Shown: positions 32,088-41,766 of the stretch, one piece after another
Numbering within the stretch: the stretch's first letter is position 1
Layout of the letters: each line of letters opens with the position of its first letter
NCBI RefSeq assembly: GCF_042747725.1
Contig: NZ_JBHZGO010000003.1
Span: 1-64,000 of the forward strand
Length of the DNA: 64,000 nt
From: FACHB-T130 sp042747725
GTDB lineage: Bacteria > Cyanobacteriota > Cyanobacteriia > Cyanobacteriales > FACHB-T130
Reading direction: 5' to 3'
Translations under genes and position numbers: made by a program
Notes under the pieces: model-generated
The model's database searches: none
What the model was told of the DNA's origin: nothing
The model's input: the letters and a program-made list of their open reading frames with translations, nothing else

Positions 32088-35000
32088 GTGTTGACCCATG
32101 ATAGCGACAAACTAAAGAAAAAGAGCGTTAACGGGTACAAATCGGCAGAGGCGGGTTTCTTCAATCTCTCGCTGGAGCTGCTTTGTATCGCCGGGTTGGA
32201 TGGCTACTTCAAGCACCTAAATCCTACCTGGGAAAAAACCCTGGGTTTTACTAACAAAGAACTCTTAAGCCAACCGTTTATGGAGTTTGTTCATCCTGAA
32301 GATAGGGAAGCAACCTTCACCGAAGTACAGAAGCTGGCTACAGGCGTGGAAACAATCTCTTTTGAGAATCGCTACCTGTGCAAAGACGGCTCCTATAAAT
32401 GGCTATTATGGACTTCTGCTGTCTCCACCGAAGAAGATTTGCTGTATGCAGTGGTTCGTGACATTAGCGATCGCAAACCTGCTGAAGAAAAACTCCGCAA
32501 TTTAGGAGCTGTCTTAGAAAATGCTGTCGAAGGAATTTCTCGGCTAGACACTCAAGGGCGCTACGTTACTGTCAATAAAGCCTACGCCAATGCAGCCGGT
32601 TACGAGCCTGAAGAAATGATTGGCATGGAATGGCAGCGAACTGTCCATCCTGAAGAACTCGACAAGCTGATCGCCGCTTATCACAAAATGCTTGTGGATG
32701 GCAAGGTAGAAGCTGAAACTAGGGGCATCCGTAAAGATGGCTCTATTTTTTATAAGCAAGTGGTGATGATCTGCGATTACGATGAGCAGCAGCGATTTAT
32801 GGGTCATCACTGTTTTATGAAGGACATCACCGAGCGTCAGCGAACAGAACAAGAGCGATCGCAATTAGCTAATCACATCCAATTGCTGCTGCAATCGACC
32901 GGGGAAGGCATCTACGGCATTGATTTACAAGGACGTTGTACCTTCATCAACAAAGCGGCGGCTCAGATGCTGGGATACCAGCCTGATGAAGTGATGGGCA
33001 AGGAGATGCACGAGTTAATCCATCACAGTCGCAGCGATGGCTCGTTCTATCCAAGTGTTGAGTGTGCGATTTTTTGTGCTGTTCGCAAAGGAAACAGTTG
33101 CCGGATAGACAACGAAGTTCTATGGCGGCGGGATGGGACTGCTTTTGCTGCCGAGTATTCGTCTTATCCGATCCTTGAGGGTGAGGAAATCAAAGGTGCT
33201 GTTGTCACCTTCGTTGATATCAGCGATCGCAAGTTAGCAGAAGAAGCACTAAAACAGGCGAATGAAGCTCTCGAAATCCGAGTCGAGGAACGCACCGCCC
33301 AATTAAGGCATACCCTCCAGCAGCTAGAAGACGAGATGACTGAGCGCCAGCGGGTAGAGGAAGCTTTATACAAAGAAAGAGAATTTTTAAATGCATTGCT
33401 TAATAACTTGGCAGACGGCATTGTCGCTTGTGACGCCAATGGAGTTTTAACGCTATTTAATCGGGCGACACAAGAGTTTCATGGGTTGCCGGAACAAGCA
33501 CTTCCTGCCGATCGATGGGCAGAACACTTTGATTTATATCTGCCCGATGGGAAAACACTGATGAAAACGGAAGATATTCCGTTGTTTAGAGCGTTTTGGG
33601 GAGAGACGGTTCGGGAAGTAGAAATGATCATCGCCCCGAAGCAAGGAAAAATCCGCACCCTACTCGCTAGCGGACAAGCGATCGTTGATGCTCAGGGAAA
33701 AAAACTAGGTGCAGTCGTGGCGATGCATGACATCAGCGATCGCAAACAGGCAGAAAAAACTCAGGCAAGATTGACCGCAATCTTAGAAGCAACACCTGAC
33801 TTTGTAGGCACCTCTGATGCCCAAGGTAATGTACTCTACATCAACGGCGCTGGTCGAAGAATGTTGGGGATTGAAGAAGATGAAGACCTCTCAACCAAAC
33901 ATATCTCTGAACTCTCCACCAAGAGTGCAGCTGAAATGATGCTAGCTGAAGGTGTGCCTGCTGCCATCAAGGACGGAGTGTGGAGTGGCGAGACTGCTTT
34001 TCAGTCCTGCGACGGCAATGAGATTCCCGTCTCGCAAGTAATTATGGCGCACAAAGGGGAAAACGGAGCGGTTGAATTTCTCTCTACGATCGCCCGCGAC
34101 ATCACTCCCGCCAAACAGGCAGAGGAAGCCCTCCGCCAAAGCCAAGCCAGACTTGCAGAAGCTCAAAAAGTCGCCCACGTCGGCAGTTGGGAATTCGATC
34201 TCGCAACTGGAGAAATCGCTTGGTCGGAGGAACTGTTCCGCCTTTGGGGGATGGAGCCGAACCAAACTGTACCGAGTTACGAAGATCTTTTACAAAAAGT
34301 TCATCCGGATGATCGGGAAGTCTTTGCAAAAGCAGTTGAGTTGGCAATTACCGAAGGCAAGCCTTATGAATTCGACAACCGGACTTTGCTGCCTGACGGT
34401 GCGATCGGATATATGTTCTCTAAAGGGCAGCCGATTTTGAATTCGCAGGGTCAGGTGATTAAGCTATGTGGCATCGGGCTAGATATTAGCGATCGCCAGC
34501 TCTCAGAGGAGCAATTACGCCAAACAACTTCGGAGCTGAAAGCAGTTTTTCAAGCTTTTCCCGATTTGTACTTTCGGCTCAACTCTGATGGCACTATTCT
34601 GGACTACAACGCCGGACAAATCGGGACGGGAAATCTGTACATTCCACCGGAAGTATTCCTCGGCAAGCGAATGCAAGATATTCTGCCCCCCCACATCGGA
34701 CACCAGTTTGACGAAGGCATTCTTCAGGTGTTGCAGAAAAACTCCCTAGGGGCGCACAGTCCCGCATCCGTACACCTTGAGTATTCTCTACCGAGTGAGA
34801 ACGAAGATAAAAGTTATGAAGCTAGGCTTGTGCCGTTGCTGGAAAACCAAATCATGGTCATTGTCCGCGATATCACTCAGCGCCAGCAGGCAGAGGAGGC
34901 GTTGCGGCAATCGGAAGCACAATTTAGACAACTCGCCCAACGAGAGGAACTGCTCAACCAACTAGCAAACCTGCTCCGCAACTCTCTGGACGTAAATACC

Positions 35001-36320
35001 ATTCTGGAAACTGCCGTGGAGGAGACCCGCAGTTTGTTGCAAATTGACCGATGCTTATTTGTTTGGTATCGACCATTTGCAGAGGAACCTGCCTGGGACG
35101 TGGTGAAAGAAGCGAAGATACCGGCGCTACCGAGCTTCCTGGGTCACTACCCAGCGCCGGAAAATTCTGTCACGCAGAAGTTCATCAACCGAGAAATGCT
35201 CCGTGTTGACGATCTGACGACTGCCACCGATTCAGGAGAGCAGGAACTCTATATGGGTTCTGGCTACACCGCGATACTGGCACTGCCGATTCAGACACCT
35301 TCTGGTGAGATTGGTTTGCTCATCTGCGGACATCATCGTGGATCTCGACTTTGGAGTGACGATGAAGTAGAACTCTTGCAAGCAGTGACGGATCAACTAG
35401 CGATCGCACTTTTCCAAGCCGAACTCTACGCCCAATCCCAAGACTCTGCCCAGCAAGCCCAACAAAAAGCTCAACAACTACAGCAAACCTTGCACCAGTT
35501 GCAACAAACCCAAGCCCAACTGATTCAGAGCGAAAAAATGTCCGGTTTGGGTCAGATGGTCGCTGGCGTTGCTCACGAAATTAACAATCCCGTCAATTTC
35601 ATCCACGGCAATCTCACCCACGCCAACGTATACACCCAAGACTTACTCAATCTTCTCCGCCTTTACCAGCAGCACTATCCCCATCCAGTCCCGGAAATTC
35701 AAGATGAGACCGAGGCGATTGACCTGGATTTCCTGGTGGAAGACCTCCCCAAAATTCTGGGTTCGATGAAGATGGGAACAGACCGCATCTGTCAGATTGT
35801 ACTAAGTTTGCGGAATTTCTCGCGGCTGGATGAAGCCGAAATGAAAGAGGTGGACATCCATGAGGGCATTGATAACACCCTGCTGATCTTGCAAAATCGT
35901 CTGAAAGCCAAACCCGACAGTCCAGGCATTCAGATTGTCAAAGAGTATGGCAACCTCCCTCTTGTGGAGTGCTATGCAGGGCAGATGAATCAGGTGTTTA
36001 TGAACCTCCTGAACAATGCTTTTGACGCTCTGGAAACCCAACCCCTTCCTCGGATCGTTACTATTCGCAGCCAGGTTGTCAATTCCCATGTCGCCATTCG
36101 GATTGCTGATAATGGGTCGGGAATGACCGAGCAAGTAAAAGCCCGTCTGTTTGACCCCTTCTTCACGACTAAACCTGTGGGGAAAGGCACAGGTCTGGGA
36201 TTATCCATCAGTTATCAAATTGTGGTGGAGAAGCACGGTGGCATTTTAAAGTGTGTCTCAAAACCAGGACAAGGAGCGGAGTTTTGGATTGAGATTCCCA
36301 TTTGCCAAGGTCTCACTTAA
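32088..36320 (+). CDS. Multi-PAS/GAF sensor histidine kinase
   Basis: 1410 residues from a GTG at 32088 with GAAGGA upstream. Order: PAS 1 (about 20-130), PAS 2 (140-250), PAS 3 (262-385), coiled coil, PAS 4 (430-545), PAS 5 (560-680), PAS 6 (695-805, LWGMEP.Q…HPDDR), PAS 7 (815-935), GAF (about 960-1120, LQIDRCLFVWYRPF), then a glutamine-rich coiled coil. The kinase core follows: phosphoacceptor His in MVAGVAHEINNPVNFIHGNL, N-box MNLLNNAFDALE, G-boxes IADNGSGMTEQVKARLFDPFF and GKGTGLGLSISYQIV. No receiver domain and no membrane helix, so it is a soluble sensor. No response regulator gene is adjacent. The GAF Cys arrangement is not that of a bilin-binding phytochrome. Confidence 0.93.
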   Translation: MLTHDSDKLKKKSVNGYKSAEAGFFNLSLELLCIAGLDGYFKHLNPTWEKTLGFTNKELLSQPFMEFVHPEDREATFTEVQKLATGVETISFENRYLCKDGSYKWLLWTSAVSTEEDLLYAVVRDISDRKPAEEKLRNLGAVLENAVEGISRLDTQGRYVTVNKAYANAAGYEPEEMIGMEWQRTVHPEELDKLIAAYHKMLVDGKVEAETRGIRKDGSIFYKQVVMICDYDEQQRFMGHHCFMKDITERQRTEQERSQLANHIQLLLQSTGEGIYGIDLQGRCTFINKAAAQMLGYQPDEVMGKEMHELIHHSRSDGSFYPSVECAIFCAVRKGNSCRIDNEVLWRRDGTAFAAEYSSYPILEGEEIKGAVVTFVDISDRKLAEEALKQANEALEIRVEERTAQLRHTLQQLEDEMTERQRVEEALYKEREFLNALLNNLADGIVACDANGVLTLFNRATQEFHGLPEQALPADRWAEHFDLYLPDGKTLMKTEDIPLFRAFWGETVREVEMIIAPKQGKIRTLLASGQAIVDAQGKKLGAVVAMHDISDRKQAEKTQARLTAILEATPDFVGTSDAQGNVLYINGAGRRMLGIEEDEDLSTKHISELSTKSAAEMMLAEGVPAAIKDGVWSGETAFQSCDGNEIPVSQVIMAHKGENGAVEFLSTIARDITPAKQAEEALRQSQARLAEAQKVAHVGSWEFDLATGEIAWSEELFRLWGMEPNQTVPSYEDLLQKVHPDDREVFAKAVELAITEGKPYEFDNRTLLPDGAIGYMFSKGQPILNSQGQVIKLCGIGLDISDRQLSEEQLRQTTSELKAVFQAFPDLYFRLNSDGTILDYNAGQIGTGNLYIPPEVFLGKRMQDILPPHIGHQFDEGILQVLQKNSLGAHSPASVHLEYSLPSENEDKSYEARLVPLLENQIMVIVRDITQRQQAEEALRQSEAQFRQLAQREELLNQLANLLRNSLDVNTILETAVEETRSLLQIDRCLFVWYRPFAEEPAWDVVKEAKIPALPSFLGHYPAPENSVTQKFINREMLRVDDLTTATDSGEQELYMGSGYTAILALPIQTPSGEIGLLICGHHRGSRLWSDDEVELLQAVTDQLAIALFQAELYAQSQDSAQQAQQKAQQLQQTLHQLQQTQAQLIQSEKMSGLGQMVAGVAHEINNPVNFIHGNLTHANVYTQDLLNLLRLYQQHYPHPVPEIQDETEAIDLDFLVEDLPKILGSMKMGTDRICQIVLSLRNFSRLDEAEMKEVDIHEGIDNTLLILQNRLKAKPDSPGIQIVKEYGNLPLVECYAGQMNQVFMNLLNNAFDALETQPLPRIVTIRSQVVNSHVAIRIADNGSGMTEQVKARLFDPFFTTKPVGKGTGLGLSISYQIVVEKHGGILKCVSKPGQGAEFWIEIPICQGLT

Positions 36321-36527
36321 TTGGAATTGCACACAAAAAAAGAGAGGGAAGTTAATCTTCCCTCTCCTCGAATCTTGACTATTTTCAGATGCACCCTGGT
36401 CTTTTAGCTTCTTCCGCAACATCTTCTGTTGCTTTCTAATTTGTCTCGCCCTGGCGGAGCCACCTTTCCCTTTGTCGTTTCTTCCCTCTCGGCGGGGAGA
36501 TTCCCACCGCTTGAGTCGTTGAGTCAT
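36258..36527 (-). CDS. Small basic ORF downstream of tRNA-Leu, doubtful
   Basis: 89 codons. The first 45 are very basic (TQRLKRWESPRREGRNDKGK, ARQIRKQQKMLRKKLKDQG) and look like a conserved small cyanobacterial protein, with GAGAAC before the ATG. But the frame runs through the terminator hairpin at 36334-36366 (encoding RRGKINFPLFF), so the second half cannot be part of a mature product if that terminator works. Either the gene ends earlier through a frameshift or this is a chance frame in the tRNA transcript. Confidence 0.3.
   Translation of the reverse strand: MTQRLKRWESPRREGRNDKGKGGSARARQIRKQQKMLRKKLKDQGASENSQDSRRGKINFPLFFCVQFQLSETLANGNLNPKLRSLSWF
36334..36366 (-). terminator. Rho-independent terminator of the tRNA-Leu transcript
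   Basis: GAGAGGGAAG (36342) pairs with CTTCCCTCTC (36366) around TTAAT; on the minus strand seven T follow. It is orientated for the transcript that comes from tRNA-Leu; the histidine kinase on the plus strand also ends here, but with no T run. Confidence 0.8.
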
Positions 36528-36549
36528 GGTCGTTCTCTTGTGTAAAGAG

Positions 36550-36633
36550 TGGGCAGGGAGAGAATCGAACTCTCACGATCTCACAATCGTCAGATTTTGA
36601 GTCTGATGCGTCTACCAATTTCGCCACCCGCCC
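36550..36633 (-). tRNA. tRNA-Leu(CAA)
   Basis: 84 nt. Acceptor GGGCGGG pairs with CCTGCCC (one G-U), discriminator A at 36550, no encoded CCA. D-arm region GGCGAAATTGGTAGACGC; anticodon stem-loop TCAGA-CTCAAAA-TCTGA with anticodon CAA; long variable arm CGATTGTGAGATCG as in class II tRNAs; T-arm GAGAG-TTCGATT-CTCTC. The long variable arm and CAA assign it to leucine. Its first 22 nt also encode the last seven codons of the M48 protease gene. Confidence 0.97.
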
Positions 36634-37487
36634 TTGGGTTTAGCTTCACCATTATAGTCTATGGAGTGCTGTTGTAGCAAGGCTTGATATTCCTGACTGC
36701 TGGCCCAGCGGTCAATTTCTCGCGCCCGCAAGACGGGAACTGGGTGACTGAGTTGGGCTGTCTGCGCTTGTTTGAGCATTTCACCCAGCTGATTTTTACT
36801 GATATCGTCGTAAGCTCTCGCTTGAGCTAAAAAGGCTTCCAGGTTCAGCTGCGGTGCGAGAGTGGGCGAACCCCCGGCGAGTTTCATCAAGACAGAACTG
36901 ACGACTTTGGAGTCTTGGGTGGCAAGAAGTGCGGCGCGATCGCAAGTGAATTCTGCACATCGCAGCCACTGTAGCATCTGTGCCCTCAAAGTTTCAGCGA
37001 TCGCCGCACCCCAAGTAGGAATTAATCCTGCCGCTAACACCATAATATTGACGGGTGTTAGGTACACTCCATGCTCGCATTTCAGGTGTCCCAGTTCGTG
37101 GGCGATGACTGCCTGAATCTCTTCGGGTGTCAGCAAATCGATTAATGAGGTGTGCAACACAATAAACGGCTGCTTTCCTCGCATGGCAAAGGTGTAGGCG
37201 TTTGGCGCGGGTGAGGCGCGGACGTACAGTTGCGGTGGTTCCAAATCCAATATCTGGCAAGCTTCTAACAGCAGTTTATGCAGATGAGGCAGCTGTTGTT
37301 CGCCTACGAGGACGCCCGCCGCTATATTTTCCAGGTAAAAAAACTGTTCGGCAAGGGGGCCAAGCAAATTTCTTACCAGGATATCCATTCCCGGTAGCTG
37401 TTTTAAGGCGTTGGTCGCCTCCAAATCTAGGGGATGGCGAAATTTGTCTGCCGAGAGACCGATTAAGGGTGTCCTTGAAGGCAACAT
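36612..37487 (-). CDS. M48-family zinc metalloprotease
   Basis: 291 residues. Zinc site HELGH in QAVIAHELGHLKCEHG (about 129-142), with a downstream CAEFTCDRAALL that supplies the third ligand Glu; hydrophobic segments on either side (VNIMVLAAGLIPTWGAAIAE) suggest membrane association, as in HtpX/Oma1 type enzymes. Probable membrane-protein quality control. Cyanobacterial homologues of this length exist. The stop codon (TAG 36612-36614) and the last codons (GGWRNW) lie inside the tRNA-Leu gene on the same strand, a 22-bp overlap. The start at 37487 is the first ATG. Confidence 0.9.
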   Translation of the reverse strand: MLPSRTPLIGLSADKFRHPLDLEATNALKQLPGMDILVRNLLGPLAEQFFYLENIAAGVLVGEQQLPHLHKLLLEACQILDLEPPQLYVRASPAPNAYTFAMRGKQPFIVLHTSLIDLLTPEEIQAVIAHELGHLKCEHGVYLTPVNIMVLAAGLIPTWGAAIAETLRAQMLQWLRCAEFTCDRAALLATQDSKVVSSVLMKLAGGSPTLAPQLNLEAFLAQARAYDDISKNQLGEMLKQAQTAQLSHPVPVLRAREIDRWASSQEYQALLQQHSIDYNGEAKPKGGWRNW

Positions 37488-37853
37488 GGAGGCAATCTCA
37501 AAAAAAAGAACTAAAACAAAAGAAAAGAATTGATTGATGCAGTGATGTTTGAGCGCGATCGTGAAAACAGATATCCCAAATTAGTATAGCGAGGGCGCTT
37601 TGTTTTTGTTGGCGAACGGCGCACCTAACTAGGATTTATTGAGGCGATTTACAAATTGTTGTTACTATCTTTACTTCTTCGCTCCTAAATGGTATTCTTA
37701 TATAATGGGAATATATTAGATTTTTTAAAAATTGCAAACACTCAATTATATAAAAAAGCATTTTTAACTTACTTAAATAAGTATACCCTAAAAACCCCTA
37801 ACTTTTTCCAATATTTCACCTTCAAAGTTAGGGTTTCTGAGGACAATTCCCAA
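37488..37853. other. AT-rich intergenic region
   Basis: 366 bp; no gene seen. A 65-codon plus-strand frame at 37689-37886 overlaps the convergent TPR gene and has no recognisable motif. The AT-rich composition suits a promoter region for the minus-strand M48 gene. Confidence 0.35.
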
Positions 37854-38273
37854 TTAGGTAAACAACCAGTTTTTTACCCGATTTAAACCCTTCCAGTCGG
37901 GTTTTCTGGCTAATCCATCTTCAATACTTTCTTGGATATCTTGGCGTAGTTCTGGATTAATCGCCAGATATCGTTGAGCCTCTTCAATGTGTTGGCGGAC
38001 GCCGGTTTTCCCTTCCTCAAGCATCGCCAGAACCAGGTTAATGTGAGCCTGCGGATCTTGGGGATTTAACTTGACAGCTTTTTGAGCGGCTTTGTAAGCC
38101 AGAGTAGCTTGATCGTCCAATAGATACAGCCACGACAGACAAATCCAGGCAGCAGTGAGTTTGGGGGAGCGATCGCAAATGTCCTTGAAAACGGGTAGCA
38201 AAGTATCCGGGCCTTCTCCCGCTTTATAGCGTTCCAGGCTATTGTCAAAAAGGTCGTTAATTGGATCGGTCAT
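37854..38273 (-). CDS. TPR repeat protein
   Basis: 139 residues, soluble. Tetratricopeptide helices: SPKLTAAWICLSWLYLLDDQ, ATLAYKAAQKAVKLNPQDPQ, AHINLVLAMLEEGKTGVRQH and a final half-repeat. Two to three TPR units, which usually form a protein-binding groove. Such small TPR proteins are conserved in cyanobacteria without an assigned role. Standing alone between the M48 gene and the SufA-like gene, all on the minus strand. Confidence 0.75.
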   Translation of the reverse strand: MTDPINDLFDNSLERYKAGEGPDTLLPVFKDICDRSPKLTAAWICLSWLYLLDDQATLAYKAAQKAVKLNPQDPQAHINLVLAMLEEGKTGVRQHIEEAQRYLAINPELRQDIQESIEDGLARKPDWKGLNRVKNWLFT

Positions 38274-38479
38274 TTCTGAAAGATGAAAGATGTTAGCGAT
38301 CGCGTAGCGGATGGCGAGCTAGATAGCGGCGCTCTTTATCGTTATTTTATGGGGAGGTTGGAGTTTGAATCCACCCATATCTGGAAAGCAGGCGAGATAC
38401 CTGCTTTCCAATCAGATGTTTTTACAAGCTGTACGCCAAGCTTGAACTTAGATGCCAAATGACTTAGACCCCAAATGAC

Positions 38480-38836
38480 TTAGACGCCAAATGACTTACC
38501 GCAGCCGCAACTTTGAGCAGCATTGGGGTTCGTAAATTGGAAGCCACCGCCAATCATGGCATCGCTATAGTCCAGCATCAGACCATAGAGGTATAGCATA
38601 CTCTTGGGATCGCAGACAATTTTGAAGCCATCGTAGTCGTATACTTCATCATTCTCCCGAATTTGACTAGGCTCTTCAAAATCCATCAGGTACGACATCC
38701 CAGAGCAGCCACCTTGGCGGACGCCAACTCGCAGGCACAGATCCTTGCCTTGTTTCTCGCGCAGGGAGAGGACGTGTTTGAGGGCGGTTTCGCTTAACTG
38801 GATGCCGCGTTGTTGCGATTGAGTAGCTTGTGTCAT
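38480..38836 (-). CDS. Iron-sulfur cluster assembly protein, IscA/SufA type
   Basis: 118 residues, usual A-type carrier length. The three Cys ligands are in VRQGGCSGMSYLMDF and AAQSCGCGKSFGV (Cx~60CxC pattern). It carries Fe-S clusters to target proteins. Cyanobacteria have two A-type proteins; the sequence alone does not let me choose SufA, IscA or ErpA. Single gene; the ATG at 38836 is the only sensible start. Confidence 0.93.
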   Translation of the reverse strand: MTQATQSQQRGIQLSETALKHVLSLREKQGKDLCLRVGVRQGGCSGMSYLMDFEEPSQIRENDEVYDYDGFKIVCDPKSMLYLYGLMLDYSDAMIGGGFQFTNPNAAQSCGCGKSFGV

Positions 38837-39134
38837 GGCGCTCTCGACTCCTAATTTGCTGTTTTATCTAGACGACTTGAGGAAGCCAGTCCACTAGGTC
38901 AATTTTATCGAAGAATCTTAACTTAACCGCAGACAGGCGAAGCGAAAAGCTGTTTATTATCTATGTTAACCATTAGGCGTTGAGGATAGATGGGGCGATC
39001 GCGCAAGGATTATATCGTGGTGCTTTCATCACTGACAAGCATCAGTTTATAGAAGGACGGCGAAGAGACGATTAGTATTTAAAATGAGGATCTACAAAGC
39101 GCACGGTGTGTTGTTCCCCCAGTTGGCCTAGTCT

Positions 39135-40778
39135 ATGTCTGCTCTCAATCGCTCTACATCTCGTCGGCTGCAAACTTTACAACAAATTCCCAGCGTCTGG
39201 GAAGGCGATCGCCGTCGATTATCTGCTGGGATGGCGCAAAGCTTAGAGTCGGATACTCAAGCAGATAGCGAATGCATTGTTTGGGTGGATGGCGTCGAGG
39301 GAATGGTTCGGGCGATGGATGTCGTGACTTCCGAGACGGGACCGGAAGCCGTTGTTCGCGCCCTGCTGCGAGCAATGGAACATCCCCACAGCCCTGGGAA
39401 GCCATCTCGCCCTCAGAAAATTGTAGTCCGAGACAGAGAACTTCAGTTCTACCTGCGGGGTGTCCTTCAGAATCTAGACATTGCCGTTGATTATGTACCG
39501 GAACTGCCCCTGATTGACGAACTATTTCGCGGGTTCCAGGAAATCACCAGCACTCGACCTCCCAAGCTACCGCCGGAATATGCCGAGTTACTGGTGCAAA
39601 AAGCTTATGAGATTTGGCACGATGCGCCTTGGGAACTGCTTGCCGACCACCAGATTATCTCAATTGAGCTAAACCAGTGGGATGTGGAGACGCTGTACGC
39701 CTCGGTGATGGGAATGCTGGGCATGGAGTACGGCATTTTGTTGTATCGCTCTCTTGACTCTCTGAAACGGTTTCGGTCGTCGGTTTTGGCAAAGGAGTCT
39801 TTTGAGGAGCTAGAAGAAGCATTTTTAGGGCAAGATTGCTTGTTTGTCACTTTCGAGCCAGCTGAAGATTCCTTAGACGAAGATGAAGAGGACGAAGACA
39901 TTGATTTAGCTGACTTGCCGCTTTCGGAAATTCAACCCAATTTCGGAAATGTGCATCCGTTAGAGGGGATGCGACCATTTTTGTATGAGGAAGAAGCGAT
40001 CGCAGTTTACGTGGCACTGGAAGCCCTCCATCGCTTTTTCCGGGCATCCAATCGGCAGTTGGCAGCAGAGAAGTTCCCCACCTTGAGCAAACGCTACCGC
40101 ATCGCCGCACCCCTAGAGGCGGATCTGCAAAAATCGATTCCCGTTAAGGTGGCAACGGTGCCCGATGTGGCGTCGGAACTGTTTGAGATGGCAGAGTTGG
40201 CAGAGGAGGAAGACGCCGACATTGAGGAGATGACGCTACCTCTGCGGGATGACTTGGTGCCCAAAGATTCTTTCCTCAGCTTGGGGATGATGACTTGGGA
40301 GAGAGTGGAGGTGCTGCGTCAAAGCGTCGATTTCTATCAAGCGAAGGATGCGATCGCGGCGGGTGAGGGAATGCCGGTGATTTTGATTCAAACTTCTCGT
40401 CCCAAGGCAAAAGAATTGATTGAGCAAATCCAAGGTGCTGGAGGGTTGAAGGGAATTTGCTTTAATCCGGGAGAAGATCCTTTAACTAGCGATCGCTATG
40501 ACTTAGGAATTCTCCAAACTGAAAATGGCAATATGTACCTGTTTGGTGAATTTCAAGAAGACGATCCGATTCATAGCGAAGCTCGTCGCAAGTGGGATCA
40601 GCGTTGTAAGAAAACCAAAGGCTACTGCGGCTTGATTGTTGCTAGGGGGCTAAAAGGAGCATCTAGGGGAAATCCTCAGCTAGGCGACATGATGGCTTTA
40701 TTTGAAGCGCGATCGCTCTCCACCAAAGAATTAGGATTGGGTATGCTCCAGCTGATGCCCCAGTTTGAGGTGGATTGA
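39135..40778 (+). CDS. DUF6930-like protein, conserved in cyanobacteria
   Basis: 547 residues, acidic, no membrane helix or signal. Stretches such as WEGDRRRLSAGMAQSLESDT, PEAVVRALLRAMEHP and VVRDRELQFYLRGVLQ belong to the family annotated as DUF6930; the C-terminal half (SRPKAKELIEQIQGAGGLKG, ICFNPGEDPLTSDRYDLGIL, NMYLFGEFQEDDP) is also conserved. An Asp/Glu-rich linker lies at about 245-260. Function unknown. Family naming is from memory. Standing alone with a 350-bp upstream region. Confidence 0.7.
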   Translation: MSALNRSTSRRLQTLQQIPSVWEGDRRRLSAGMAQSLESDTQADSECIVWVDGVEGMVRAMDVVTSETGPEAVVRALLRAMEHPHSPGKPSRPQKIVVRDRELQFYLRGVLQNLDIAVDYVPELPLIDELFRGFQEITSTRPPKLPPEYAELLVQKAYEIWHDAPWELLADHQIISIELNQWDVETLYASVMGMLGMEYGILLYRSLDSLKRFRSSVLAKESFEELEEAFLGQDCLFVTFEPAEDSLDEDEEDEDIDLADLPLSEIQPNFGNVHPLEGMRPFLYEEEAIAVYVALEALHRFFRASNRQLAAEKFPTLSKRYRIAAPLEADLQKSIPVKVATVPDVASELFEMAELAEEEDADIEEMTLPLRDDLVPKDSFLSLGMMTWERVEVLRQSVDFYQAKDAIAAGEGMPVILIQTSRPKAKELIEQIQGAGGLKGICFNPGEDPLTSDRYDLGILQTENGNMYLFGEFQEDDPIHSEARRKWDQRCKKTKGYCGLIVARGLKGASRGNPQLGDMMALFEARSLSTKELGLGMLQLMPQFEVD

Positions 40779-40908
40779 GAAGTTGAAAGTAGAGACGCTT
40801 TCATGCCAGCGTCTCTTTACAAATCAAATAGGTGCATCTTAGTTTTGTAAAAACACCTGACGACTAAAGTCGTGGCTTGTCAAACAACGACTGCTCTCTT
40901 CAGGCTAA

Positions 40909-41002
40909 CAGGACTTACGCAAAGCTTATACATATAGCGTTTTTTCGGGTTCAATCCCCCTGTGGTTGCCCTCAGATGTGGTGATATTTGCGTAAGTCCT
41001 GA
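40909..41002. mobile_element. 94-bp MITE-like repeat, copy 2
   Basis: CAGGACTTACGCAAAGCTTA … TTTGCGTAAGTCCTGA, with the middle GGGTTCAATCCCCCTGTGGT shared with copies at 20947-21040 (inverse) and 57551-57642. No gene inside. Confidence 0.75.
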
Positions 41003-41368
41003 CTACTAAACCACGGCAAGGCGCGTTTTTGTAGGCGATCGCACCCTCAAGGGTGTCGGCGACAAAAGCGAGATGCTCCCAATCAAATAGGACTGCTCTA
41101 GATTCACCCCACCCAGAGGAGCCGTAAATCTAACTAATTACTAAACCTTTTACCTAGAGTTAATTAATCAAATCTTTAATAATCATCGGTTTTGATTATT
41201 TGACAATCTGCTTTATTAATTGTAACAATAGTAAAAATATAGGCTCTCCTAGGTATTGGGTGATAAGTAAGATTTATGTTTAGCAGGACAGGGGTTTCAG
41301 CCCTATCAGAGCCAATTTTTTGTATCCCAGTATACGGTTAAACCTGTATACCCGGAAGACCCAAAATA
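41003..41368. other. Gene-free, AT-rich region upstream of an unknown gene
   Basis: No gene seen from 40779 to 41766. Besides two MITE-like elements there is a palindrome GTATACGGTTAAACCTGTATAC at about 41331-41352, and a run of AT-rich DNA. Confidence 0.4.
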
Positions 41369-41471
41369 TATAGCAATCCTAAATAGGTTGTGGTGAGTCT
41401 GTCCTTCTTCCGAGACGTTCTATAGAACGTCTATATAAATAAAATTTCACCTCTCATTTAGGATTGCTATA
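41369..41471. mobile_element. 103-bp MITE-like element with TATAGCAATCCTAAAT ends
   Basis: 16-bp perfect terminal inverted repeats (TATAGCAATCCTAAAT at 41369, ATTTAGGATTGCTATA ending at 41471) with an inner hairpin (GACGTTCTATAGAACGTC). A further half copy of the end, TAGGATTGCTATA, lies at about 41555-41567. No gene. Confidence 0.65.
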
Positions 41472-41766
41472 ACAGTCATAAATTAGCTGCGAAATTCTCT
41501 CCTGTCTTTCTCTGCGTCTAAAGCGAACAGAGCGGTTCGTTTCTCACAACTCAAGTAGGATTGCTATATCAAACAAGTTGTTAGTAACTGTAGTCAAAAC
41601 AATTTTACTAAATTAGTTTGAATCAGTAAAAATACCCAATATTAAATTTTATTTAAATAGACTTAACTGGTATTTTTACGCTTATAGAATTTCAAACAAT
41701 AGTATTAAATAATAAAATAGACCGTTTTAGCTCTACTAAACAAAGAAATACCAATCTGGGGGCATA

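Noticed and set aside
36436..36627. 63-residue minus-strand ORF starting MAKLVDASDSKSDDCEIVRV
   Set aside because: This is the translated tRNA-Leu, a common artefact.
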